Below, in pieces: positions 1 through 9,200 of a stretch of 64,000 nucleotides of DNA. The translations under genes and the position numbers were made by a program. Location: positions 2,067,394 to 2,131,393 of the forward strand of contig NW_021167080.1 of NCBI RefSeq assembly GCF_003711515.1, in the 5' to 3' direction. The notes beneath the pieces are model-generated. The model was not told where the DNA came from and did no database searches. It worked only from the letters and a program-made list of their open reading frames with translations. This stretch comes from Sodiomyces alkalinus F11 (Eukaryota > Ascomycota > Sordariomycetes > Glomerellales > Plectosphaerellaceae). The stretch's first letter is position 1; each line of letters starts with the position of its first letter.

Positions 1-456
1 AGTGGGTCGATTTTGCGAGGGTGAACTGTATTTCTCCCGGGTTCATCTCCACTGACAGTGAGTAAAAGTCGGCTGGGCTGTCCCTGACTCCCTGTCCCCG
101 ACTCCCTGTCCCCGACTCCCTGTCCCGACTCCCCATTCCCTCATGAAGGGTTCGCAGGAACTTATTCCCAAGACCAGCTCCCTGAGACCGTCTGGCGACT
201 AAAAGGATTTATAATTAGTGATTTCTACGCTCCCCAGCGAATGGAGGACGAAATGGCATGATATGGTCCCGGCGGCACGCTTCTGTGATCCGGCCGAGTT
301 GAAGGGCGCCTATGTCTTTTTGGCCAGCGAGGCCTCCAGCTATATGACAGGTGAATCAAATGCTCCCCCGAGTTGGTCGCACCTAAGGTACTGACAGCGT
401 AATCGTCGTTATCAGGCGCCGATCTGGTGATTGACGGAGGATATACTCTTCCCTGA
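1..456 (+). CDS. Short-chain dehydrogenase/reductase, polyol dehydrogenase-like (3' end only)
   Basis: Only the C-terminal part lies in the window. I join exons up to 57, 219-350 and 416-456. This gives RVNCISPGFISTDM, then a segment ending ELKGAYVFLASEASSYMTG, then ADLVIDGGYTLP and a stop. That is the classical SDR C-terminus: an N-x-I-S-P-G strand after the catalytic YxxxK helix, a substrate loop, and the closing VIDGGYT. The WRTKWHDMVPAARF loop and the SSYMTGADLVIDGG ending resemble fungal NAD(P)-dependent polyol dehydrogenases (arabinitol, mannitol and xylulose types); the exact substrate cannot be told. The first intron uses a GTGAGT donor at 58 and AG at 217-218, and its phase fits exactly. 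The Rossmann glycine motif and YxxxK would lie before base 1 and are not visible. Confidence 0.8.
86..134 (+). repeat. 14-bp minisatellite inside the SDR intron
   Basis: The unit GACTCCCTGTCCCC occurs at 86-99 and 100-113, then one base short at 114-126, followed by a partial copy. It lies wholly inside the first intron of the SDR gene, so copy-number change would alter intron length only. Confidence 0.9.
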
Positions 457-744
457 GTTGGGGGGATCGTGGTTGCGTGTTGAGGAGAGGACGGAATCAC
501 GGAAATGTAAGGGAGGACATGGAACATGCGGTAAGGTATAACATATATTTATAGAAGAACAGAAGAGCATGGTCTGTGCTTCTTTTCCGATAAGATAAGA
601 CATCTGGAACCGATAAAAGATAAGAGATAAGCTATCAATAACGTGTATCACTATGGGTAGTACCTTCCGAAGTCCCCCAACCTTCACCCTCGATCCCTTC
701 TTCACCCTTCCTTCCCTCCTACCTCAGACCAGAGAACACACGCT

Positions 745-2850
745 ATGCGGCGAAAGTCTTCCCTTGCTGCTGCTCGCAAGATTGCACTCCAAGCAGGGCA
801 TGACGCAGACGGGGACCATGCCTCAGGATCGGGCGATGACACGACACCACCTCTGAGAAAACGGCCCAGGACGCGGTCTCGGGCTCGGTCTCAGTCTCGA
901 CGCAAAGACGCGTCGGACTCGGCGAGTGAAGATGAAGATGAAGACACATTAAGATCAACCGACTCTCCCACGTCAGGACACCCCAAGGCCAAGGGGACAA
1001 CAGGCGGGACAACAGGCGGGAAACCAGTGTCAAGGAAGAAATCCAATGGCTCGTCTCACAAATCAGTCTCATCCCTCTTCAACAACCTCGTCGCATCAGC
1101 CGCCGCCGCCGCCGCCGCATCCTCACCTACCATAAGCAGAATGCCCCCCTCATCACCCACTCTCCCTCCCCTCCGCTCTCACAACCTCTCCTACCACATC
1201 CCCTTGCTCCTCGGCCCTCTCGCCACGGAATCCCGCCATTCACTCCTCTCCTGGTTCGACAGCGTCAGCACCACCCGCCGCATGCCCTGGCGCAAACCCT
1301 GGATCGACCCATCCTCCCCCCTCTACTCCTCCGACCCGTCAGCCCTACGCTCCGCCCTCGAGCGCCGCGCCTACGAAGTGTGGATCAGCGAGATCATGCT
1401 CCAGCAAACCCGCGTCGCCGTCGTCATCGACTACTGGACCCGCTGGATGGCCCGCTGGCCCACCATCCACGACCTCGCCGTCGCCACGCCCGACGACGTC
1501 CTGAGCGCCTGGCGCGGCTTGGGCTACTACAGCCGCGCCACCCGCATCCACCACGCCGCGCGCCTGGTCGTCGCCGACCCGGCCATGCGAGGGCTCCTGC
1601 CGCGCGACGTGGCCGAGCTCGAGAGGAAGCTCCCCGGCGTAGGGCGCTACACGGCCGGCGCCCTCGCTGCCATCGTCTTCGGCCTGCCGGCGCCCATGGT
1701 CGACGGGAATGTTTTGCGCGTGCTGAGCCGTCAGCTGGGGCTTTTCGTCAATGTCAAGACGGACAGGGCCGCCGTCGACCTGCTTTGGGCCGCTGCCGAT
1801 GCGTTGGTTCATGCCGTGGCCACATGCACGGACACAGACGGTCCCCGCGACGCGAGCCCGGCTCGTGCCGACGAGGAGGCGGTCTGTCTGCCGAATGACC
1901 GCCCGGGCCGCTGGGGTCAGGCCTTGATGGAACTCGGCAGTACGGTCTGTACGCCGAAACCGAACTGCTCGCAGTGTCCCGTCACGTCGACCTGTCGTGC
2001 TTACGCCGAAGGACGAGCGCTGGCTTCCAAACCCGAAGGCGAGGCCGGGACCAAGACCGGCCACTCGCCCGATATCGAGGATGCTATATGTACCCTATGC
2101 CACCCCTTCGAAGAAGCATCGGTGGAGGACACCACCGGCGACGCGGAGGTCGTCATCGGGACGAAGGAGGGTTCGAAAAAGCCCAAGTTAAAAGTCAAGA
2201 AACAGTCCACATTGTCCGTTTTCTTCCAACAAAAGCCCACGGGCATCCCCACGAAAGCAGGCGGCGAAATAGAAGTCATCGTAGACCATTGTCGGAAATT
2301 TCCCGTCAAAGGCGTCAAGAAGGCCGTCCGGGAGCAGGAGACGGTGGTATGCGCCATTCGCCGAAGCGACGACGGCAGCTACCTCATCACCCGGCGGCCC
2401 GATAAAGGCTTGCTTGCCGGACTGTGGGAGCTTCCCAGCCGCACCCTGGTCGACGCACGCGGGGTGGACGAAAAAGCATCGTCGTCCAAAACGGCGCGTT
2501 CGAAGCTGGCCAAGTCCCATGTAATGGAGATGCTCGCCCGAAAGGATGCGTCGGGAGGGCAAAAAAATAAGCTCAAGAACATCAACATCACCCATGAGGG
2601 AGAGCTCGGAAGCGTTCCGTGGCTCTTCTCTCACCTAAAGCTCACCATGCACGTCCACCTTTTCGTGTTAGACAGCGGCTGGTCGGATGCGGATGCGGAT
2701 GCGGATGCAGATGCAGGGGTCCTCTGTACCCCGACTGCAATGCAACGCTGGGCCTCCTCCGGTGGGGAGATGGACGGCGAGTCCATGGGCACGGGGATGC
2801 GGAGATGCTGGGCCATGGTTCGGGATTGGGAGCAGGAGACTTTTGGTTGA
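745..2850 (+). CDS. Adenine DNA glycosylase (MutY/MUTYH family)
   Basis: Base-excision repair enzyme that removes adenine paired with 8-oxoguanine; the family acts in nucleus and mitochondria. The 701-residue protein has a basic, acidic and Ala-rich disordered N-terminus (1-160). The HhH-GPD core follows: RMPWRKPW near 179, SEIMLQQT with catalytic Glu216, the helix-hairpin-helix LPGVGRYTA (296-304), and MVDGNV with catalytic Asp320. A Cys cluster at C402, C408, C411 and C417 would hold the 4Fe-4S centre. A Nudix-like 8-oxoG recognition domain runs from about 533 (GLLAGLWELP) to the end. A PCNA-box candidate, QSTLSVFF, lies at 487-494 in the linker. The frame is uninterrupted, and ATG 745 is the first in-frame start. 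The protein is longer than bacterial MutY (about 350 residues) because of its N-terminal and linker extensions. Family assignment is secure; Cys spacing and PIP box are discussed in the findings. Confidence 0.95.
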   Translation: MRRKSSLAAARKIALQAGHDADGDHASGSGDDTTPPLRKRPRTRSRARSQSRRKDASDSASEDEDEDTLRSTDSPTSGHPKAKGTTGGTTGGKPVSRKKSNGSSHKSVSSLFNNLVASAAAAAAASSPTISRMPPSSPTLPPLRSHNLSYHIPLLLGPLATESRHSLLSWFDSVSTTRRMPWRKPWIDPSSPLYSSDPSALRSALERRAYEVWISEIMLQQTRVAVVIDYWTRWMARWPTIHDLAVATPDDVLSAWRGLGYYSRATRIHHAARLVVADPAMRGLLPRDVAELERKLPGVGRYTAGALAAIVFGLPAPMVDGNVLRVLSRQLGLFVNVKTDRAAVDLLWAAADALVHAVATCTDTDGPRDASPARADEEAVCLPNDRPGRWGQALMELGSTVCTPKPNCSQCPVTSTCRAYAEGRALASKPEGEAGTKTGHSPDIEDAICTLCHPFEEASVEDTTGDAEVVIGTKEGSKKPKLKVKKQSTLSVFFQQKPTGIPTKAGGEIEVIVDHCRKFPVKGVKKAVREQETVVCAIRRSDDGSYLITRRPDKGLLAGLWELPSRTLVDARGVDEKASSSKTARSKLAKSHVMEMLARKDASGGQKNKLKNINITHEGELGSVPWLFSHLKLTMHVHLFVLDSGWSDADADADADAGVLCTPTAMQRWASSGGEMDGESMGTGMRRCWAMVRDWEQETFG
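2686..2715 (+). repeat. GATGCG hexanucleotide run encoding Asp-Ala repeats in MutY
   Basis: Five consecutive GAT-GCG/GCA codon pairs give (Asp-Ala)5 inside the C-terminal Nudix-like domain, just after a predicted strand. Perfect hexamers suggest a recent slippage expansion that keeps frame. Confidence 0.85.
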
Positions 2851-3328
2851 GATGAGAAAAGGATGCCAAATTTAAATAAACCGAGGGACGACTAGACTGG
2901 ACTCGACGTGAACGACTGTCCTTTATTGAAAGACGACAAGAAAAGAAGAAGAAAAGAACAAAAAAAGGACCCTCGGCGGATCACAGCCAAGACGACCCAA
3001 CTTGGCAAACTCGGCATTTCGACCTCCGTTCCTGGACCACGAAATCCCCCAAAACGGCTTACGGCCTAAACAAGCCGCGGGACCCTTAAGATCCGCTGCC
3101 GGATAAAGAGATGCAACGTCATGCGAGCATGCTGCGTCTCGAGGCAACCGTGTCATGAACATCTTCGTGCCAGATGGAAAAGTTCGAGACTCCCCCTCCC
3201 TGGTCTGCTCAAAAACGAGTCGCCTTCGTTCCCTCTCTTGTCGTTTTACGTGGAACCCCGAACAAGTTAAACCTCCGCTCTCGTCGTCCCGTCAGTCTTC
3301 CTCTCACAGACCACAGACGAAAATCGAA
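2851..3328. other. Intergenic, MutY 3' side to SET gene promoter
   Basis: About 480 bases without a supported gene. It contains an A-rich stretch (2930-2970), then GC-rich sequence that probably carries the promoter and 5' UTR of the SET-domain gene. No in-frame upstream ATG with a coding-like extension was accepted, because a start further upstream would remove the N-terminal signal peptide. Confidence 0.6.
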
Positions 3329-4946
3329 ATGGCATCACACCTCTCGCTAGCCGCCCTCCTGGGCACAATATTCATGGCCTCAACCATCGACGCCGCCGCC
3401 AACACCACAGTAGCCGACCCCCCCCTCCTCCGCCGCTGCATCAACAACCCAGCAGGACCGTTCTTGAACCCAGACCCGGCCGACAGGGTCTGCAACGTGC
3501 CCTTCGAGCAACTCCCGCCCAGCGCCAACAAGATCCGCCACCCCTGGACCCACGAGGCCGTCTGCGCGCCCTCCTCCGCCGTCGACGGGATCCAGTCCCT
3601 ATTCTGCTCCTTCACCAAGGACGACTTCCGCGGGAAACACGGCCTCATCGTCCTGACCGCCTCCTCCCTCGCCGCCGACACCGCGCGCCTCCTCGAAGAC
3701 ACGAACCCCCTCTGGTACAGGACGCCGGACCGCGGAGATCCGCCCCCATACCCGCCTTACCAGGTCATCGACATGGACGACAAGGGGCTCGGGCTCGTCG
3801 CCAACACCACCATCCGCGAGGGGACCGTCATCCTGAGGGAGACGCCCGTCATACTGAAGCTGCAGGACCGTCCCGAGTCGCTCACCAAGCAGGACACGTG
3901 GAAGTTGATCAACAAGGCTATGGATAACCTGCCGCTCGATGAGCGGTTGCAGATCCTGGACTTGGCCCGCACCATCGGCGGACATCCTGTCGAGGACGTG
4001 ATGCGGACCAATTCCTTCCAGGTCCGCTTCAACGGGTCTCCCCACCATGGATTGTTTAAGGAGATTGCCGTACGTTACGTTACCTGTCTTGCATTGCAAA
4101 GATGTTTGTGGACTTGAGCTGACTGAAAGGGGGTTTGAAACCGAGTAGAGGATAAACCACGCCTGCAAACCGAAGTGAGTTTACACTCAACATCTCGACA
4201 TGCCTCAGGGGGTTTTGGACCCAGAATTTTACTAACATGTTCTTTTCCCAGTTCTGTCACACGGTGGTCCCAGAGCAAGCTCGAGATGGACGTCATTGCC
4301 TACCGCGATATTCAACCAGGCGAAGAAATCACCGTCAGCTGTACGTTACCCTTTTTCGTTTCTTTTATATTTCTTTTTTTCTTTCTCCTTTTTTTTTCTT
4401 TTTTCTTTTTTCTTCTCTCTTTCTTCCCTTCCTGTCCAGACGCCTTCCATACAAAGCATCACAACTAACACCTTCCCAGACGCCCCCCTCAACATTCTCG
4501 CCGAAGACCGCGCCGACATGATCCTCAGCCACTGGAGCTTCCAGTGCAAATGCCCCCTCTGCTCCAGCGAGTCGGAGATCTACCTCTCCGACATGCAGCG
4601 GCGCCAGCTCGACCGCATCATCGAGGAGCTCGACCTGCCCGAGGTGCGCACGCCGCAGCTGGTCGCCAACCTGGTGGAGGAGCTCGAGGAGATCATCGAC
4701 GCCGAGGGGCTCGCGGCCCAGCGGGGCGACATCTACGGCATCGTCTCCAAGGTCTACAGCGAGATGGGCGACCTGCGCGAGGCGCTCCGCTACGCCCAGG
4801 TCGGGTCTGGGTTGCAGGAGCATTTCAAGGGGTGGGATGACAGGAGGACGTGGAATGCGAAGAGGTTTGTGGAGTATCTGAAGATGAAGATTCGGATGGA
4901 GGAGCAGGAGAAGAAGAACAAGAACAAGAAGAATAAGAAGCAATAG
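3329..4946 (+). CDS. SET-domain (SMYD/SET5-like) protein with N-terminal signal peptide
   Basis: Four exons: 3329-4069, 4149-4174, 4252-4340 and 4480-4946, giving 440 residues in one frame. The N-terminus MASHLSLAALLGTIFMASTIDA looks like a secretion signal. A Cys-containing spacer follows, and the SET domain starts near residue 148 (DKGLGLVANTTIREGTVIL). The SET signature is split over the small exons: RINHACKPN in exon 2, then DVIAYRDIQPGEEITVSY across exons 3 and 4. A post-SET CKCPLCSS zinc-binding segment and a helical C-terminus ending in a Lys/Asn-rich tail complete it. The middle intron carries a consensus ACTAAC branch point at 4231-4236; the last has a long pyrimidine tract. The family methylates protein lysines, usually in cytosol or nucleus, so a signal peptide is unusual. 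Whether the enzyme is active or exported is inference. Confidence 0.85.
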
Positions 4947-5358
4947 TCTATAGACGGGGGGTCCTCATTGGGAAGGCTTACGGCGCCCGGGATAATGAAT
5001 AGAATGAAAGGCTGCCCACATTATGATTTCTTTGTCGTTTCTAACCTCTCAAGTGCTGTCTGGGTTAGTCGGCATTGTGATGGGGACCAAAATCTAAGGA
5101 GGCGGACAAGACAAATGTCCCAGTCTCGTTTGCAGAAATCAAGGACATTTCATTCGGGGCCCCGGTTTCCGTTCAACGGAAGACGATGGAAACAACTACA
5201 CCATACTGTGCTTCTGGTCCTTATATATATGTGTGTATATATATATATATGCTGAGTGTCTCATCCGTCCAGGCGGACATGTCCAACTACGATTTGCAGA
5301 CCCGAATAACATCGCAACCAGAAAGTAAACAACAACAACACAACAACAACAAAAGAAA
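4947..5358. other. Intergenic with TA-rich stretch and CAA-rich leader
   Basis: No supported gene. A (TA)n/(TG)n stretch at about 5222-5250 could serve as a TATA-like element, and a CAA-rich, AUG-free leader at about 5330-5358 directly precedes the small ORF that begins at 5359. The layout is consistent with a promoter and 5' UTR on the + strand. Confidence 0.4.
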
Positions 5359-5841
5359 ATGTGCACCCAAACCCTCACCCAAGCCCCCTGCAACCAAGGC
5401 AAACGAGTCCACACCCACATCCTCGTCGCCCGCCGCACCACCTGCTCCCGCGCAACCCGCCCCTGCATGTGCCACTTCGGCAGCTGCGGCTCCCTCCGCT
5501 CCGTCCCTCACCCGCACGTCCTCTGGGACGACGCCTCGCGCCTCGAGGGCTGTGCCACCTTGCTTCTCCCCTTGCCTTCTTTTCCCCGAGACCGCGAACG
5601 GGGTGCCGGTGCGGGTGGGTGGACCGAGGGGAAGCTGCGGCGTGTGTGGACTTTGGAGACCGCGTTGCTTTGGTGTAGGGATACGGCGCCCGGGTGTAGA
5701 GTAAGACAAGAACGAGAGGGGGCGGGAGCGGGAGCGGGCGGGAAGAGGAGATGGGTCGGGTGTGCGGGAAGATCGTGGGTTTCCAAGGGTGTTTCTGGGG
5801 GGTTGGAGGAAGAAAAGGAGGACGCGGAGGATGATTCCTAG
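5359..5841 (+). CDS. Hypothetical small protein, Cys-containing N-terminal half
   Basis: A 160-codon ORF I do not recognise. The first ~70 codons have the strong C-at-third-position bias seen in real genes of this window and encode six Cys within 50 residues (C2, C11, C28, C35, C37, C42). The second half is Gly/Arg-rich and less biased, so the true gene may be spliced or end earlier. There is no signal peptide. An AUG-free CAA-rich leader and a TA-rich element lie upstream. Overlapping ORFs on the other strand are Ala/Gly shadows of this GC-rich sequence. It could still be non-coding. Confidence 0.4.
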   Translation: MCTQTLTQAPCNQGKRVHTHILVARRTTCSRATRPCMCHFGSCGSLRSVPHPHVLWDDASRLEGCATLLLPLPSFPRDRERGAGAGGWTEGKLRRVWTLETALLWCRDTAPGCRVRQEREGAGAGAGGKRRWVGCAGRSWVSKGVSGGLEEEKEDAEDDS

Positions 5842-6285
5842 GTGACAAGACGATGCAGAGAGGACGAAGAAGAGGATGGTGGATTTATCTCCGGTGTATT
5901 CCACCGTCCACGGATGCCTCTCGACTCCGGAACAATGTCCTGTCCTGATCCTTCTGCTACTTCTCATCATTCATTTCATTACATTACATTACATTACATT
6001 ACCTTACTATATATCATGTAGTAGATAACACAGCACATCAGTCCCAGCATTGATCGCTTTTACAACTCCCTTCGCCTCCAACAGATCCTGGACGGTCCCT
6101 AGCTCTGTTCCAACTCCATACATATCCAACACTGAACGCATTGTCCAGTATAGATCGAGTGACGATCCAACAAACGCCGTATCGCGCGCGCTGTAGACTT
6201 GCGCCACGATAACCAAAACAGTCCTCAAGCCAGTTAGATCCGGCCCTGTTCCAGAACTTCCCTCTCAACTTCCACCTCCCCCGTC
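5842..6285. other. Intergenic with ATTAC pentamer run
   Basis: Nothing gene-like. It holds the 3' sides of two convergent genes and a CATTAC-type pentamer array of five copies at 5977-6002. Confidence 0.6.
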
Positions 6286-9200
6286 TCAGCCGTGTACCGT
6301 TTTCCCACAATCCACCTCTCCTCGCCGCCATCCTCCTCCTTTCTCCGTGACGTACGACACGCTCTCCGCCGAGCCCTTGTGCCCATGTCCCATGCCCGGA
6401 CGGCGCCGCGTGACGTCGTGACTGCCATCATCCTTGTCTTCCAACTCGAGCGTGGATTCGCTGTAGACGGTCGAAGAAAAGGTGCCAACAGGTGCCGGGA
6501 AACCCAACGGACTCAGGGGGACCATGCACGGCAGCAGCGACGGAGCGGTCACAGCCTGGGACGAAGGGGAGCCGAGGTAGGAGACAGAACAAGGCGCCGC
6601 CATGGTCATGGTGGGAGACGCAGACCCGCTCCCGGCGTCGGACGAGTCGTAATCGCGGCTCTGGATAGACAAGGCCGAGTTCTTCCGCGCGTGACCATAA
6701 CCGTGACCGTGACCGTGACCATGAGCGAAAGGAGCCCCAAGGTTCCACGGCGAGCCGGCGCCGTCGCCCCGTTCCGACCTCGGCGAACCTTCCTTGCTGG
6801 ACGTCAGGCTGGCCTGCGACCCGCCCCAGGCCTTGGACCGCAGCCGCATAAGCGCCGACAGGCTCATGTTGCTGTCGTCGCCGTCCGACATCATGGCGAG
6901 CTGGGCCAGCCCGGGGCTCGTCAACCCGGACGCGCTGGATCCCAGGGGCGGGACGGCCAGGCTCATGACCGAGTTGCGGTTCGAGTACTCGGACCGCTCC
7001 GTGATGGGCGTCAGGTTCGGCTCGCGCGACACCACCCGTCCGGACTTGGTGCGGCTCACGCCCGCCGGCCCGAAGAAGCCTCCGTTGGCGTACTCGAACG
7101 GCGGCCTGTCCGACCCGCTGGAACTATCCCTGCTGTGACGAGGGGGGACCGGGGCGGAAGAGTAGAACCCGAATTCGGTGCCGTACCACCCGTCGGAGTC
7201 GTTGGCGAGGGCGTCGGCGTTGGCTTCGGCGATGATGGCGTCGTCGTCGAACCCGTAGTCGTCCAAGTGGGAACACTCGTCGTCGCCAAAGTCGTCAAAG
7301 GATTCGAAGCCTGAATCTTCCGTGGCGTCCCTCGGCTGCGTAGGTTGCTGTGTCGACGACGTCGAGAGCTCGCCTGGCGGTGGAGATGAGTCTCGTCGGA
7401 ATTTCCCACTGGCAGCCGCTTGATGAGCCGCTGCCGCTAGTGCCGCCTGATAGGCGGCCACCTTGTCACGGTCGGCTGAAACGATGCTGGGCTGCGACTG
7501 GAGTCTGCTTCGGCTGTCGCTCTCGCTCTCGCTCTTGCTCTCGCTCTTGCTCCCGCGCTTCGCCTCCACGATGGCAAGGGCGGGCTGTAGGCCGATGCTC
7601 ACCGATGTGTGGGCCGTGGACGGCGGCGCCGTCTCCGACTGCGTTGACATGCGAGACGTGCTGTCCGAGGACCGTTTCCCTTGCTCCTCGGCTGCTGCCG
7701 CTGCTGCCGCTGCCAAAGCGGCTGCAGCTCGTGCTGCTTTGGCGGCCGCGAAGGCTCCCGGAATAGGACGACCGTACCGATCGGTGTCATCTAGGTCAAA
7801 GAGCGACTCGTCAAAGGTGGACCCATCCCCTTCTCCTGCAAATTCGTCCACGTCGTCGAGAAGCCCGCCATCGTAGTACATGTCGTCTTCTCTGCCCGTT
7901 CTTGGAGGATATGAGGACTGAGACTCGTCATGGGTTGTGGGCACACGCGAATTTTGATCGGTGGTCGTGAAGCTGGAGACGTTGGCATCGTGTCTAATAC
8001 CCAGACCCTGAATTGCCAAATCGGTAACTGGAGCATCAGAACCTGGCGGCGACTTCGCTGTAGGAGTTGTTTCCTCGGTGTGACGATTATGAAAAGTCGG
8101 AAGCTGCAGATGCGGAGTGTCATCACACGTAGCATACCCGATGACATTTCCCTCCGCATCCCTCGGGGTGACCACGCAGACGGCATCCCGCGGGCTGGTA
8201 AGCGGTGAAGCGCCGTTGGACCGCTGGAAGACGAAGCCGGCAAAATTCTCCTGATCGTCATCCGGATCTCTTTCGGGGGCGGGGTCAGTGACTACGTGCC
8301 GCTTCTTTACGTCGACTAGGCCGTCATAATTCACATTGACCCCGGGGATCGGTTCTTCTAGGTCGCCATAACCGACATTAACCCCCGGGATGGGTTCTTC
8401 TAGGTCGTCATAATCTGCATTCACGCCAGGAATACGCTCTTCCAGTCCGTCATCATCATCCATCATCGCATCGTAGTCAAAGGCGGCGGCGTCGTCGTCG
8501 TCGTCGAAATCGTCAAAGCGCGAATCCCGGGTCGGATTCCGATTCGGCTCGGTGTCAGAGGTCTGCCTCTCCATCGCCTGCTGGCGGTGCCTGTCTTCGA
8601 GGAGCTTCTCCTGCCTTGCCGCGCCGATCATGTCGAAACTGAAACGGGAAGAAGTGCTCTTCATGTGTCGTGGGATGGACGGCGGGAGGTTGTTGGTCGC
8701 GACGCCGGCCCCAGAGGCATTGCGCGACGGGGTGGTCCGCGTCGAGGCGCGGGACTTTTCCAGAGCGGAAGCCGCATCTTGGGCCACGGGCGTTGACGTC
8801 GCGGTCGAGGTCGAGGTCGAGGACTGGCGACCAGAAGGTGTGGCGGTTTGATCCTTGGGGGGGACGCTGGGCGGTTCGCCGGGTAATGGTTTGGAGTCCA
8901 AGTTGGAGCTCCCTTTCCTCTCGTGACTCTTCTGGGGGGAGATGTTGCTACTCGCATCGGACAACAACTGAGAAGTGGTGCCGAAGGAGGTGGACTGGCG
9001 GCCCGAGTCGGAGGCGTTGCTCGTGTTCCGAGTTCGGTCGGCGCGGTGGCCGGGGACCAAGGTATCATGCGAGAAGGCTTTGGGGAGCGGGAGGCGCTCG
9101 CTGTTGTCGTGGCCATGGTTGTGGCTGTGGCTGTGGCTTCGGCTGTGGCTGTCGGGAGGCTCGGGCGGGCGGGGCGACGGCACCGGTTTCCTGGTCAAAC

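Noticed and set aside
86..134. CRISPR-like reading of tandem repeats
   Set aside because: Units are contiguous with no spacers, and the genome is eukaryotic; this holds for the other tandem repeats as well.
225..527. Minus-strand 100-codon ORF at the left end
   Set aside because: Overlaps the SDR exons on the + strand, which splice cleanly into a known C-terminus.
1345..2064. Minus-strand 239-codon ORF inside MutY
   Set aside because: No domain; the plus frame has all catalytic motifs.
5287..5970. Minus-strand 227-codon ORF
   Set aside because: Ala/Gly-rich shadow of the small plus-strand ORF; no domain.
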